From the NCBI RefSeq assembly GCF_014652215.1, contig NZ_BMYJ01000004.1, forward strand, positions 124,001-188,000: 64,000 bases of DNA, in the 5' to 3' direction. Positions within the stretch are counted from its first letter, which is position 1, and every line of letters starts with the position of its first letter. The position numbers were made by a program, and so were the translations under genes. The DNA comes from Neogemmobacter tilapiae. GTDB lineage: Bacteria; Pseudomonadota; Alphaproteobacteria; Rhodobacterales; Rhodobacteraceae. Below the pieces are notes generated by a model. That model did not search any database, was not told where the DNA came from, and saw only the letters and a list, made by a program, of their open reading frames with translations. Shown here in pieces: positions 19,013 through 27,538 of this stretch.

Positions 19013-19338
19013 TCCCGGGGGCCAGGCACCCCCCGCCTGTGTTGGCTGGCAGCGGTTGATAAATATTTTATGGCGATGAACCGGATAGGTGGTGCGTGTT
19101 CCGGATCAGTTTTTTGTGCGGCGAGGTCTGGTTCTGGTCAAATCGGGCGGCTGTCGGATTGACGATGGAAATGGCACGGCGGCAGGGATCGGCCTGCGCC
19201 CGGCCTGATGAACCCGGTCTGGACTGCTGTCGGTTTCGTCGAGGCAGGGCCAGCCAGCGTCGCTTCGCCTGACGGTCTGGTTTTCAAGCCTTGATGCTGG
19301 GGGTTTCCTGCCGTGATGCTTCCCTTTAACCTTTCCAA
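19013..19338 (+). other. Gene-free stretch
   Basis: These 326 bp between the CysQ-like and acyltransferase genes hold no coding frame with family similarity or a ribosome binding site. The first 40 bp contain imperfect GC-rich inverted repeats that could end the upstream transcript. A short AT-rich patch around 19057-19070 is the only other notable feature. No tRNA, repeat or clear promoter was seen. Confidence 0.6.
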
Positions 19339-20832
19339 ATGACCGTCACGCTGCCCCTCTGGCTCTTCCTTCCTCTCGCCGCCTTCGCGGCCCTATCCCT
19401 TCTTCGCCTCGCCCTTGTCCCCTCTGTCCGCTGGTTCTTTCGCGCCCGCGCGGAACGCTTTCTGGCCAACCTCAACGCCCGCCTGAAACGCCCGATCCAG
19501 CCCCTGCGTCTGCTGGATCGCAACGACATGATCGTTCGCCTTGTCCATGACCCAAAGGTCATGCAGGTCGTCACCGACCATGCCGCCGAAAAGGGCATTC
19601 CCCTGCTGGTCGCGGTGGAAGAGGCCCGCGCTTACGCCCGCGAAATCGTCCCCGGCTTTTCCGCGCTGGTCTATTTCGGTTTCGCTGTCGGCCTTGCCCG
19701 CCGCCTCAGCCGCCTCTTCTATGACATCCACGCCGAACGCGTCGATCAGGCGCTGGAAGGCGTCGATCCCAAGGCCACCGTCGTTTTCGTGATGAACCAC
19801 CGTTCCAATATGGACTATGTCCTTGTCACTTGGCTGGTCGCGGGCCAGTCCAGCCTGTCCTATGCCGTCGGCGAATGGGCACGGGTTTGGCCCTTGTCTT
19901 GGCTGTTCCGCGCGATGGGTGGCTATTTCATCCGGCGCGGCGGGCGCAACGCGCTTTATCGTCGGGTTCTCGCCCGCTATGTCCAGATCAGCGCGGCGGA
20001 AGGAGCCACGCAGGCGATGTTCCCCGAAGGCGGGCTTTCGCTGGATGGTCGAGTGGGCCGCGCCAAGCTGGGCCTGTTGAACTATCTGCTGGCGGGGCAG
20101 GCCGAAAACGGCGGCGATGTGGTCTTTATCCCCGTCGGCATCGCCTATGACCGCGTGCTGGAGGATCGGGTTCTGACCGGGGCCGCCGCAAAAGGGCAGG
20201 GCGACCGGCCCGCCGGGGATCGGCATTTCCGTATCCGCCCCTTGGCGATGCTGGGCTTTGCTCTGCGCAGCCTGTGGCAGGTGATCTGGCGCCGCTTTCC
20301 CGGCTTTGGTCGGGCCGGGGTGGCCTTTGGCCCCGCGCTGTCCTTGGCCGAATTCCGCATGCGGGTGGGCGATGATCCGCAGGCGCTGGCCGAGGCGCTG
20401 ATGGAACGGATCGGCGCGGTGGTGCCGCTGTTGCCGGTGCCCTTGGTCGCTGCCGCCTTGGTGCAGGGCGCACAAACGCGACCGCAAATTTTGCAGGCTG
20501 TGCAAGACATTATGGCCGCGTTGCAAGCCCCGGATCCCGCGACCGAGGCTCTGGCGAACAAGGCCCTCCGCCGCCTGATCCTGCGCAAGATCGTGGTCGA
20601 AAAGGGTGACCGCCTGTCGGTGCCCGACACGAAAAAACCCCTGCTGCATTTCTATGCGGCAGGGGTCAGGCAGAGGCAGGAAACCTTGGGAAAGGTCAGG
20701 GGGTCAGAAAACGTCGACCAGATAAAGCAGGATGATGATGGGAATCGGAATGCCGATCAGCCAAGCGGCGATGCCTTTCATGGGAACCTCGTTCAAACTG
20801 TGAATGGCCCGCTGGGGCCGGTTGCAGAGTGA
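19339..20832 (+). CDS. Membrane glycerol-phosphate-type acyltransferase (PlsB/PlsC superfamily)
   Basis: The product (up to 497 residues) has an N-terminal hydrophobic segment (about 5-25) and the HX4D acyltransferase motif NHRSNMD at residues 153-159. The glycerophosphate-binding FPEGGLSLDG motif follows near residue 232. It resembles PlsB-like enzymes that acylate glycerol-3-phosphate, including a C-terminal LLHFYAAGVRQ block similar to the LLxFYAN segment of that family. Family similarity stops there, near residue 445; the last 50 codons look like read-through. They lie over an antisense gene (20704-20781) and its terminator (20632-20665). The true C-terminus is therefore uncertain. Confidence 0.85.
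   Translation: MTVTLPLWLFLPLAAFAALSLLRLALVPSVRWFFRARAERFLANLNARLKRPIQPLRLLDRNDMIVRLVHDPKVMQVVTDHAAEKGIPLLVAVEEARAYAREIVPGFSALVYFGFAVGLARRLSRLFYDIHAERVDQALEGVDPKATVVFVMNHRSNMDYVLVTWLVAGQSSLSYAVGEWARVWPLSWLFRAMGGYFIRRGGRNALYRRVLARYVQISAAEGATQAMFPEGGLSLDGRVGRAKLGLLNYLLAGQAENGGDVVFIPVGIAYDRVLEDRVLTGAAAKGQGDRPAGDRHFRIRPLAMLGFALRSLWQVIWRRFPGFGRAGVAFGPALSLAEFRMRVGDDPQALAEALMERIGAVVPLLPVPLVAAALVQGAQTRPQILQAVQDIMAALQAPDPATEALANKALRRLILRKIVVEKGDRLSVPDTKKPLLHFYAAGVRQRQETLGKVRGSENVDQIKQDDDGNRNADQPSGDAFHGNLVQTVNGPLGPVAE
20632..20665 (-). terminator. Rho-independent terminator of the antisense small gene
   Basis: On the minus strand an 11-bp stem with one mismatch (20665-20655 with 20648-20638) and a 6-nt loop is followed by six T residues (20637-20632). 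It lies 38 nt after the stop of the 25-codon gene. On the plus strand the same bases are acyltransferase codons and no T-run follows, so the terminator works only for minus-strand transcripts. Confidence 0.75.
20704..20781 (-). CDS. Single-helix membrane peptide (25 aa), antisense to the acyltransferase 3' end
   Basis: The 25-codon frame begins MKGIAAWLIGIPIP and continues as a strongly hydrophobic Ile/Leu segment ending LVDVF, one membrane-spanning helix with a double IP motif. A GAGG ribosome binding site lies 6 bp before the ATG, and a strong terminator follows 38 bp after the stop. Very similar short peptides with a WLIGIPIPIII core recur as uncharacterised proteins in proteobacteria, as far as I recall; I could not search. 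Function is unknown; a role as a subunit of a larger membrane complex is possible. It is fully contained, in antisense, within the apparent C-terminal extension of the acyltransferase frame. Confidence 0.72.
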   Translation of the reverse strand: MKGIAAWLIGIPIPIIILLYLVDVF

Positions 20833-20883
20833 ACGCGATAGGGCGAGGGTTGGTTCCCACGGGGTGGCCACGTTATGAGTTGA

Positions 20884-21873
20884 TTATTGTCGTTCCAGAA
20901 CCGTGCCATCTTCTACGGAGATCCGAAACCCAGAACCATTCCAAACCAAAGTCAAACTTTGAAGTGCGCGTCCTCGGGATCTTGCACCCCTCTCCGGCGC
21001 GCTGGTTTGCCAAGCGACAATCGTCTCGACGCGACAAGTCAGTTCATCGCAATTAATTGCTGTTGATCCGGGTTCGATCAAATACTCGCGCAACGGCCAA
21101 CGTTCTGCAAAAGCGCGCTTATCTTCGATAACCGCAAAATTGGTCAATGACTTGCCGTAGTAATTCACCGTTAGAGCGTATTTTTCGGCGAGCGTATCAA
21201 CTGCTTGTGCGTTCGGTAAAGACCAAAGGCGATTGAAATCTTGAACAAAAGCGGCTGCCAGATCTTTTTTACTCATGTCGGCGGTGGGCGTAGTAGGCTT
21301 TGCAACCCGCGATGATGAAGTGCCAATGATCCCCAATGTAGCAAGCTGCTCTGGAGTGTAGATGTGCATTTCTTCCGGCGGCGTACGAAGCATATCGACA
21401 ATAACATCATCCGGAACGTTATAGTCCGAAAGAACATCCATCATGTCCGAGAGGGCCAGTTGACCGCTTTCCAAGTCGCCGCTGTCGCTGCTGATCTGAT
21501 GAACACCCAACTCGCCGGATGACGCCCGCTCATTCCCCGCGAAAAACAGGAAGGCGCAAGCCGAGTAGCATCCAGTATCCGGGAGTATGGTAGTGTTCAG
21601 CTTGAGCCGGTCAATCTCGCGCGCGATGGTCAAGGCCGGTAAGACTGATCCACCGTCGCTAGCAAGAATGACCTCGGTTGCTCGTGGCATTTCCTCAAGC
21701 GCACGACTGAAATTGAGCGGCGTGCGGGCATCAATCGTCCCGACTATTGCGACGATCTCTGGTACTTCGGGATCGTAGATCACGGGGTCGTATTTGGTCA
21801 CAAGTTCTGCCTGCACGGTCTGGGGCAACAGTATTGCCAGAAGCAATGCCAAGTTCCTGAACAAGAGCACCAT
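20884..21873 (-). CDS. COG3904-like periplasmic ClpP/crotonase-fold protein
   Basis: The 329-residue protein has a signal peptide (about 1-22, ending VQA) and a ClpP-like domain around residues 40-160. GGSVLPALTIAREI, a DTGCYSACAFLFFAG segment and GVHQI suggest a possible Ser/His catalytic pair. This pattern matches predicted periplasmic ClpP-like proteins (COG3904) common in Rhodobacterales. A C-terminal region (about 210-329) of unknown function holds two cysteines that could pair. Its base composition is visibly more AT-rich than its neighbours, hinting at later acquisition. Proteolytic activity is inference only. Confidence 0.72.
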   Translation of the reverse strand: MVLLFRNLALLLAILLPQTVQAELVTKYDPVIYDPEVPEIVAIVGTIDARTPLNFSRALEEMPRATEVILASDGGSVLPALTIAREIDRLKLNTTILPDTGCYSACAFLFFAGNERASSGELGVHQISSDSGDLESGQLALSDMMDVLSDYNVPDDVIVDMLRTPPEEMHIYTPEQLATLGIIGTSSSRVAKPTTPTADMSKKDLAAAFVQDFNRLWSLPNAQAVDTLAEKYALTVNYYGKSLTNFAVIEDKRAFAERWPLREYLIEPGSTAINCDELTCRVETIVAWQTSAPERGARSRGRALQSLTLVWNGSGFRISVEDGTVLERQ

Positions 21874-21957
21874 GTCACCTCAAGCCAACTCCTTTCGTAT
21901 GTTTGCCTACGCGGCCAGAGTTGTCAAAGCGTGAGCGTTTTAGAATAGTTCCAAATC

Positions 21958-21986
21958 TTGACTTCCCCCCGGCCAAGGCGCATATC
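21958..21986 (+). promoter_or_regulatory. Candidate sigma-70 promoter for nfuA
   Basis: TTGACT (21958-21963) and CATATC (21981-21986) are separated by 17 bp and end 26 bp before the nfuA ATG. The -35 matches the consensus at five of six positions, the -10 at three. Confidence 0.4.
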
Positions 21987-22012
21987 CGAAGTCCCGAACC
22001 CGGAGCGCGCCC

Positions 22013-22576
22013 ATGTTCATCCAGACCGAATCCACGCCGAACCCTGCGACCCTGAAATTCCTGCCGGGGCAGACCGTGCTGGAACTGGGCACGGCCGATT
22101 TTCCGAATTCGGAATCGGCGACGAAATCGCCCTTGGCGCAGCGCATCTTTAACACGGGTGCCGTCGCAGGCGTCTTCTTTGGCAATGATTTCGTGACCGT
22201 GACCAAGCACGACACGCTGGCTTGGGATCATATCAAGCCCGCGATCCTTGGCGCGATCATGGAACATTTCCAATCGGGCCAGCCGGTGATTTCGGGCGAA
22301 GGCCCGGCCCCCAGCGGCCACAAGGAATTCACGGGCGAGGATGCCGAGATCGTCACCCAGATTAAGGAATTGCTGGACACGCGGGTTCGCCCCGCCGTGG
22401 CGCAAGATGGCGGCGACATCACCTTTCATGGCTTTGACCGGGGCGTTGTTTACCTGCACATGCAGGGCGCTTGCGCGGGTTGCCCGTCCAGCACGCTGAC
22501 GCTGAAGATGGGCATCGAAAACCTGCTGCGGCACTATATTCCCGAAGTGTTGGAAGTGCGGCCCGTCGCCGCCTGA
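22013..22576 (+). CDS. nfuA: NifU family Fe-S scaffold/carrier protein
   Basis: The 187-residue protein has an N-terminal Nfu domain (about 1-88, beginning MFIQTESTPNPATLKFLPG) and a C-terminal NifU domain (about 105-180). In the latter, Cys154 and Cys157 of CAGC are the ligands for a [4Fe-4S] cluster shared across a dimer. Nfu proteins hand assembled clusters to client enzymes in the cytoplasm. tsaB starts 3 bp after its stop and rimI follows, an order seen in related genomes; the three are probably co-transcribed. Confidence 0.94.
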   Translation: MFIQTESTPNPATLKFLPGQTVLELGTADFPNSESATKSPLAQRIFNTGAVAGVFFGNDFVTVTKHDTLAWDHIKPAILGAIMEHFQSGQPVISGEGPAPSGHKEFTGEDAEIVTQIKELLDTRVRPAVAQDGGDITFHGFDRGVVYLHMQGACAGCPSSTLTLKMGIENLLRHYIPEVLEVRPVAA

Positions 22577-22579
22577 TCC

Positions 22580-23152
22580 TTGGTGATCCTCGCCTTTGAC
22601 ACTTCTGGCCCTTATTGCGCGGTGGCCCTGTTCTGGCCAGACATGGGCCGGATCGAAACCACAATAGAGCCGATGGAAAAGGGGCAGGCTGAACGGCTGA
22701 TGCCGCTGATCCAAGACCTTTTGGCGCGCCACGATGTCACACTGCAAGACCTCACCGCCTTGGGCGTGGCCATCGGACCCGGCAATTTCACCGGTATCCG
22801 CATCGGCGTGGCTGCGGCGCGGGGCATGGCCCTTGGCCTGAACATTCCCGCCATTGGCGTCAGCGGTTTTGATGTTCTTCGCCATGATCAACCGCAGGCC
22901 ACAGCCCTGATCACCGCCCCCCGGAACATGGCCTATGTCCAGAATTCCGACGCGGGCCCGGAACTGGTCGCCACTGATCCCGCTTTGACTGGCCTTTGGC
23001 TGCATGACTTGCCCCTTGCCGAACAGATCACCCGCATTGCCCAGATCGCGGCTATGCGTGGCCACCACCCGCAACCGCGCCCCGCGCCGCTGTATATCCG
23101 CCCCGCCGATGCCGCGCCGCCCGCCGATCCGCCGCCCGTGATCCTGCCGTGA
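22580..23152 (+). CDS. tsaB: tRNA threonylcarbamoyladenosine biosynthesis protein TsaB
   Basis: TsaB partners with TsaD and TsaE to attach threonylcarbamoyl to A37 of ANN-decoding tRNAs. The 190-residue product shows the AFDTS start of the ASKHA fold and the GPGNFTGIRIGVAAARGMALG block near residue 68. It is shorter than E. coli TsaB, with a Pro-rich C-terminal end. The likely start is TTG at 22580 (GTG at 22583 is an alternative). It begins 3 bp after nfuA and overlaps rimI by 4 bp (GTGA). Confidence 0.92.
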   Translation: MVILAFDTSGPYCAVALFWPDMGRIETTIEPMEKGQAERLMPLIQDLLARHDVTLQDLTALGVAIGPGNFTGIRIGVAAARGMALGLNIPAIGVSGFDVLRHDQPQATALITAPRNMAYVQNSDAGPELVATDPALTGLWLHDLPLAEQITRIAQIAAMRGHHPQPRPAPLYIRPADAAPPADPPPVILP

Positions 23153-23547
23153 CGCCCGAAGCCTTGGCCCTGATCCACGCGCAATGTTTCACCCGCCCCC
23201 CGCCGTGGACGGCCAAGACCTTTGCCAGTTTTCTGACCGACCCCACCACCTTTCTGCTGACCGACGCCGATGCCTTTATTCTGGGCCGCGTCATTCTGGA
23301 CGAAGCCGAGTTGCTGACCCTCGCCGTCGCCCCTCTGGCCCAAGGTCAAGGCAAGGGCCAGCGTCTTGTCGGCCAATTCCTGCAAACCGCCCGCCAAAAG
23401 GGGGCTGTCACCGCTTTTCTTGAGGTGGCCGAGGGTAATGCCCCCGCGAGGCAACTTTACGCCAAGGCCGGTTTCACCCAAACCGGGTGCCGCAAACGCT
23501 ATTACGCCGGTGTCGAAGACGCGCTTTTGCTGTCGCGCCCGCTGTAA
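23149..23547 (+). CDS. rimI: Ribosomal-protein-alanine N-acetyltransferase (GNAT)
   Basis: The 132-residue GNAT protein has the acetyl-CoA-binding block VAPLAQGQGKGQRLV near residue 63 and the closing NAPARQLYAKAGFTQTGCRKRYY segment typical of RimI. RimI acetylates the N-terminus of ribosomal protein S18. The link with tsaB is widely conserved in bacteria. The GTG start overlaps the tsaB stop. No terminator was recognised in the 166 bp before the next gene. Confidence 0.9.
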   Translation: MTPEALALIHAQCFTRPPPWTAKTFASFLTDPTTFLLTDADAFILGRVILDEAELLTLAVAPLAQGQGKGQRLVGQFLQTARQKGAVTAFLEVAEGNAPARQLYAKAGFTQTGCRKRYYAGVEDALLLSRPL

Positions 23548-23713
23548 AAAGCAGCAGCATCAGCGAAAATCTGACCATCCAGTCCAATTTTGCGGCATGT
23601 GCCCCCGTCAAGCCCCTTGACCGGCCCAATGGTTCCCGCCCAAGGTCAGATCAATCCGGGGGGATGAGTCTGATCCAACCGGCCAAAATCAACAATCCGA
23701 CCGGGAGAGTCCG

Positions 23714-24709
23714 ATGACCCTGATGAAAACCCTGTTCTGCGCCAGCGCCGTGACCGCCCTGACCGCAGGCCTTGCCAGCGCCGAGCCTGCGATCATCTTC
23801 GATCTGGGCGGCAAGTTCGACAAATCCTTCAACGAAGCGGCCTTTAACGGCGCGTCGAAATGGGCCTCGGAAACCGGCGGCACGTTCAAGGAACTGGAAA
23901 TGCAGTCCGAAGCGCAGCGCGAACAGGCCCTGCGTCGTCTGGCGGAATCGGGGGCCAACCCCGTTGTCATGACCGGCTTTGCCTTTGGCGACGTGCTGAA
24001 CCAGGTTGCCCCCGACTTTCCGGACACCAAATTTGCGATCATCGACATGGTCGTCGATCAGCCGAACGTGAAATCGGTGGTCTTCAACGAACATGAAGGG
24101 TCGTATCTGGTCGGCATGATGGCGGGCCTTGCCTCGAAAACCGGCACGGTCGGCTTCATTGGCGGGATGGACATTCCGCTGATCCGCAAATTCGGCTGCG
24201 GCTATGCGCAAGGCGTGAAAGCGGTGAACCCGGATGCAACCATTGTGCTGAACATGACCGGCACGACGCCTGCGGCTTGGAATGACCCGGTGAAGGGTGC
24301 GGAACTGACCAAGGGCCAGAAAGCCCAAGGCGCAGACGTGATTTATGCGGCAGCCGGTGGCACGGGCGTTGGCGTCCTGCAAGCGGCGGCAGACGAAGGC
24401 ATCCTGTCGATCGGCGTGGACAGCAACCAGAACTACATGCATCCGGGCAAGGTTCTGACCTCGATGCTGAAACGCGTGGACAATGCGGTCTATGAGGCCT
24501 TCAAGGAAGGCACCGATCTGAAGCCGGGCATCAATGTGATGGGTCTGGCGAACGACGGCGTGGGCTATGCGCTGGACGAAAACAACGCGCCGCTGGTGAC
24601 CGATGAGATGAAAGCCACGGTCGATGCCGCCGCCGAGAAAATCAAGTCGGGCGAAATCGCGGTGCATGACTATATGGCCGACAACACCTGCCCTGCCGCG
24701 ACCTTCTGA
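23714..24709 (+). CDS. BMP family ABC transporter substrate-binding protein (nucleoside type)
   Basis: The 331-residue periplasmic protein has a signal peptide (about 1-24, ending LASA) and the BMP/PnrA fold, with the DLGGKFDKSFNEAAFNGA motif at the start and GFIGGMDIPLIRKF near residue 153. BMP proteins bind purine nucleosides or related bases. It begins an operon with an ATPase carrying two ABC domains and two permeases. Its stop and the ATPase start share one base (TGATG). Confidence 0.93.
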   Translation: MTLMKTLFCASAVTALTAGLASAEPAIIFDLGGKFDKSFNEAAFNGASKWASETGGTFKELEMQSEAQREQALRRLAESGANPVVMTGFAFGDVLNQVAPDFPDTKFAIIDMVVDQPNVKSVVFNEHEGSYLVGMMAGLASKTGTVGFIGGMDIPLIRKFGCGYAQGVKAVNPDATIVLNMTGTTPAAWNDPVKGAELTKGQKAQGADVIYAAAGGTGVGVLQAAADEGILSIGVDSNQNYMHPGKVLTSMLKRVDNAVYEAFKEGTDLKPGINVMGLANDGVGYALDENNAPLVTDEMKATVDAAAEKIKSGEIAVHDYMADNTCPAATF

Positions 24710-26271
24710 TGGCGCAAGGCGTGGAAATGACGGGGCGGCCGGCAACGGCCGCCCCCTTTGCGATTGAACTGAAAGGCATTTCCAAGGCCTTTGGTCCGGT
24801 TCAGGCGAACAAGGACATCAACATCGCGGTGCCCAAGGGCACGATCCATGGGATCATCGGCGAAAACGGGGCCGGAAAATCGACGCTGATGTCGATCCTC
24901 TATGGTTTCTACAGGGCTGACGCGGGCGAGATTTTTATTGGGGGGCGTTTGACGCCCATCCCCGACAGCCAAAGCGCGATCCGGGCCGGGATCGGCATGG
25001 TTTTCCAGCATTTCAAGCTGGTGCAGAACTTTACCGTTCTGGAAAACGTCGTGCTGGGCGCGGAAGAGGGGGCTTTGCTGAACACCTCGCTGGCCAAGGC
25101 GCGGGCGGAACTGCAACGGCTTAGCCGTGACTATGAACTCGACGTGAATCCGGATGCCTTGATCGAAGATCTGTCGGTCGGCCACCAGCAACGGGTGGAA
25201 ATCCTCAAAGCCCTGTATCGGCAGGCGGATATTCTGATTCTGGACGAACCCACCGGGGTTCTGACCCCGGACGAGGCCGACCACCTGTTCCGCATCCTGA
25301 AAGGCCTGCGCGATCAGGGGAAAACGGTGATCCTGATCACGCACAAACTGCGCGAGATCATGGAGGCGACGGACAACGTGTCGGTCATGCGGCGCGGCAC
25401 GATGGTGGGCACGGTGAAGACGGCAGAGACAAGCCCCGAGGCCTTGGCCGAACTGATGGTGGGCCGCAAGGTTCTGTTGGAAGTCGAAAAGAAACCGGCG
25501 ACGCCGGGCGCTGTCGTGCTGGATGTGCAGAACCTGCGGGTGGTCGATGAACATAAGGTAGAACGCCTGAAGGGCGTTTCCCTGCAAATCCGCGCCGGGG
25601 AAATTCTGGGCATCGCGGGCGTGGCGGGCAATGGCCAGTCGGAATTGCTGGCCGCGTTGGGCGGCATCACCAAGGCGACGGGTGCCGTTACTCTGAAAGG
25701 TGAGGCCCTGCCCCTGACCGGCAAAGGCGCGAATGGCCGCGCGCGGCGCGAGGCCGGGATCGGCCATATCCCCGAAGACCGGCAGGCGCTGGGCCTGATC
25801 ATGGATTTCGCCGCTTGGGAAAACATGGCCTTTGGCTATCACCACCGCCCGCAATATGGCGCGGGCGCAGTGTTGATGGACAATGCCGCCGTGCGGGCCG
25901 AAACTGACAAGCAAATGGCGGCCTATGACGTGCGCCCGCCGATTGCCAGCTTGGCCGCGAAAAGTTTCAGCGGCGGCAACCAGCAAAAGATCGTCGTGGC
26001 GCGGGAAATCGAAAGCGGGCCGGACCTGCTGCTGATCGGCCAGCCGACGCGCGGTGTAGACATCGGGGCGATTGAATTCATCCACAAGCAGATCGTGGCA
26101 CTGCGCGATGCGGGCAAGGCGATCCTGCTGGTCTCGGTGGAACTGGACGAAATCATGAGCCTGTCCGACCGCATTCTGGTGATGTTCGACGGCCAAGTGA
26201 TGGGCGAACGCGACCCTGAGATCACCAACGAACGGGAACTGGGGTTGCTCATGGCGGGGATGACGGGATGA
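24709..26271 (+). CDS. Nucleoside-type ABC transporter ATP-binding protein (two ABC domains)
   Basis: The 520-residue ATPase has two fused nucleotide-binding domains, as in sugar and nucleoside importers of the Rbs/BMP class. The first has Walker A GENGAGKST (about 48) and signature LSVGHQQRVEI. The second has a degenerate Walker A (AGNGQSELL, lacking the GK) but an intact FSGGNQQKIVVARE signature. This asymmetry is normal for the family. It lies between the binding protein and the permeases; a long inverted repeat separates it from the first permease. Confidence 0.93.
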   Translation: MAQGVEMTGRPATAAPFAIELKGISKAFGPVQANKDINIAVPKGTIHGIIGENGAGKSTLMSILYGFYRADAGEIFIGGRLTPIPDSQSAIRAGIGMVFQHFKLVQNFTVLENVVLGAEEGALLNTSLAKARAELQRLSRDYELDVNPDALIEDLSVGHQQRVEILKALYRQADILILDEPTGVLTPDEADHLFRILKGLRDQGKTVILITHKLREIMEATDNVSVMRRGTMVGTVKTAETSPEALAELMVGRKVLLEVEKKPATPGAVVLDVQNLRVVDEHKVERLKGVSLQIRAGEILGIAGVAGNGQSELLAALGGITKATGAVTLKGEALPLTGKGANGRARREAGIGHIPEDRQALGLIMDFAAWENMAFGYHHRPQYGAGAVLMDNAAVRAETDKQMAAYDVRPPIASLAAKSFSGGNQQKIVVAREIESGPDLLLIGQPTRGVDIGAIEFIHKQIVALRDAGKAILLVSVELDEIMSLSDRILVMFDGQVMGERDPEITNERELGLLMAGMTG

Positions 26272-26283
26272 TCGGCGTCGCAA

Positions 26284-26400
26284 CCCCCACCCCCATCCCC
26301 TCCCCACGGGGAGGGGGCGCATCTTATCGGCCAACCTCATCGCTTGAAACATCGGTTCATCGCGCCCCCCTCCTCCCCGTGGGGAGGGATGGGGTGGGGG
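26284..26400. repeat. Long inverted repeat with nested palindromes
   Basis: Two arms (26284-26320 and 26362-26400) are near-perfect inverted copies with a few 1- to 2-bp length differences in C or G runs, separated by about 41 bp. Each arm itself contains a CCCCACGGGG-type palindrome. The element sits between the ATPase and first permease of one operon. A structurally similar element lies at 55153-55309. These look like copies of a dispersed REP-like family; genome copy number could not be checked. Confidence 0.75.
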
Positions 26401-26431
26401 GCCTTTTGCAATTTTTCGGAAGGGCCGTCTG

Positions 26432-27538
26432 ATGGACAAGCTTCCCCGCTGGGCCGATGTCGCCCTTGTGCCCTTTGTCAGCCTGCTGCTGGCCGCCATC
26501 GTCGCCGCCATCGTTCTGCTGGTCATCGGCCAAAGCCCGACCGAGGCGTTCAAAGTCATGGTCGAGGGGGCTTTGCTGTCCTCTTATGGCTGGGGCTATA
26601 CGCTTTATTACACCACCAGCTTTATCTTTACCGGGCTGGCCGTGACCGTTGCCTTCCACGCCAGCATGTTCAACATTGGCGGCGAGGGGCAGGCGCAACT
26701 GGGCGGCTTGGGAGTCGCCTTGGTCTGTCTGGCCCTGCCTTGGCCGCATTGGTCGGTCGCCCTGCTGGCGGCTGCCTTGGGCGGGGCGGCTTTTGGCGCG
26801 GCTTGGGCCGCCATCCCGGCCTATCTGCAAGCGAAACGCGGCAGCCATATCGTGATTACCACAATCATGTTCAACTACATCGCCGCCTCGTTGCTGGTTT
26901 ACATGCTGGTCGATGTGCTGCGTCCGGCAGGCCAGATGGATCCGGCCACGGCGCGTTTCCCCGAAGGCACCAACCTACCGACGCTGAACCATATCCCCGG
27001 CCTGAACCTGCTGTTCCCCAAGGATGTGCCCGCCAACGTCACCCTTTTCGTCGCCCTCGCCGCGGCTTGGGCCGTCTGGATGCTGCTGTGGCGCACTCGG
27101 CTGGGTTATGAAATCCGCGCCTTTGGCAAATCGGAACCGGCGGCGCGCTATGCCGGGATCAACCCGACCAAGATCATCATGGTCTCGATGCTGATCTCTG
27201 GCGGACTGGCGGGGATGATGGCGATCAACAACGTGATGGGCGAAAGCGAACGTCTGGTGCAGAACGCCGCCGAAGGGGCCGGTTTCATTGGCATCGCGGT
27301 GGCGCTGATGGGCCGCAACCATCCGGTCGGTGTGCTGCTGGCGGCGCTGTTGTTTGGCTTTCTGTATCAAGGCGGGGCGGAGCTTGGTCTGTGGACCTCG
27401 ATTCCCATTGAAATGCGGATCGTCGTGCAGGGTCTGGTGATCCTTTTCACCGGCGCTTTGGATATGATGGTGCGGATGATCCTGACTCGTGTCTTCGCCC
27501 TGTTCCGGGGCCGACCGGCAGCACAGGGGGCGGTGTGA
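26432..27538 (+). CDS. Nucleoside-type ABC transporter permease 1
   Basis: The 368-residue integral membrane protein has about eight to ten hydrophobic helices and the permease block FGKSEPAARYAGINPTKI near residue 228, typical of BPD_transp_2 permeases in BMP/nucleoside importers. It forms a heterodimer with the next gene's product. Its stop overlaps the next start by one base (TGATG). It lies 160 bp after the ATPase gene, with the inverted repeat in between. Confidence 0.92.
   Translation: MDKLPRWADVALVPFVSLLLAAIVAAIVLLVIGQSPTEAFKVMVEGALLSSYGWGYTLYYTTSFIFTGLAVTVAFHASMFNIGGEGQAQLGGLGVALVCLALPWPHWSVALLAAALGGAAFGAAWAAIPAYLQAKRGSHIVITTIMFNYIAASLLVYMLVDVLRPAGQMDPATARFPEGTNLPTLNHIPGLNLLFPKDVPANVTLFVALAAAWAVWMLLWRTRLGYEIRAFGKSEPAARYAGINPTKIIMVSMLISGGLAGMMAINNVMGESERLVQNAAEGAGFIGIAVALMGRNHPVGVLLAALLFGFLYQGGAELGLWTSIPIEMRIVVQGLVILFTGALDMMVRMILTRVFALFRGRPAAQGAV

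Noticed and set aside
19138-19338. 66-codon minus-strand frame in the 326-bp gap
   Set aside because: No ribosome binding site, no hydrophobic or conserved pattern.
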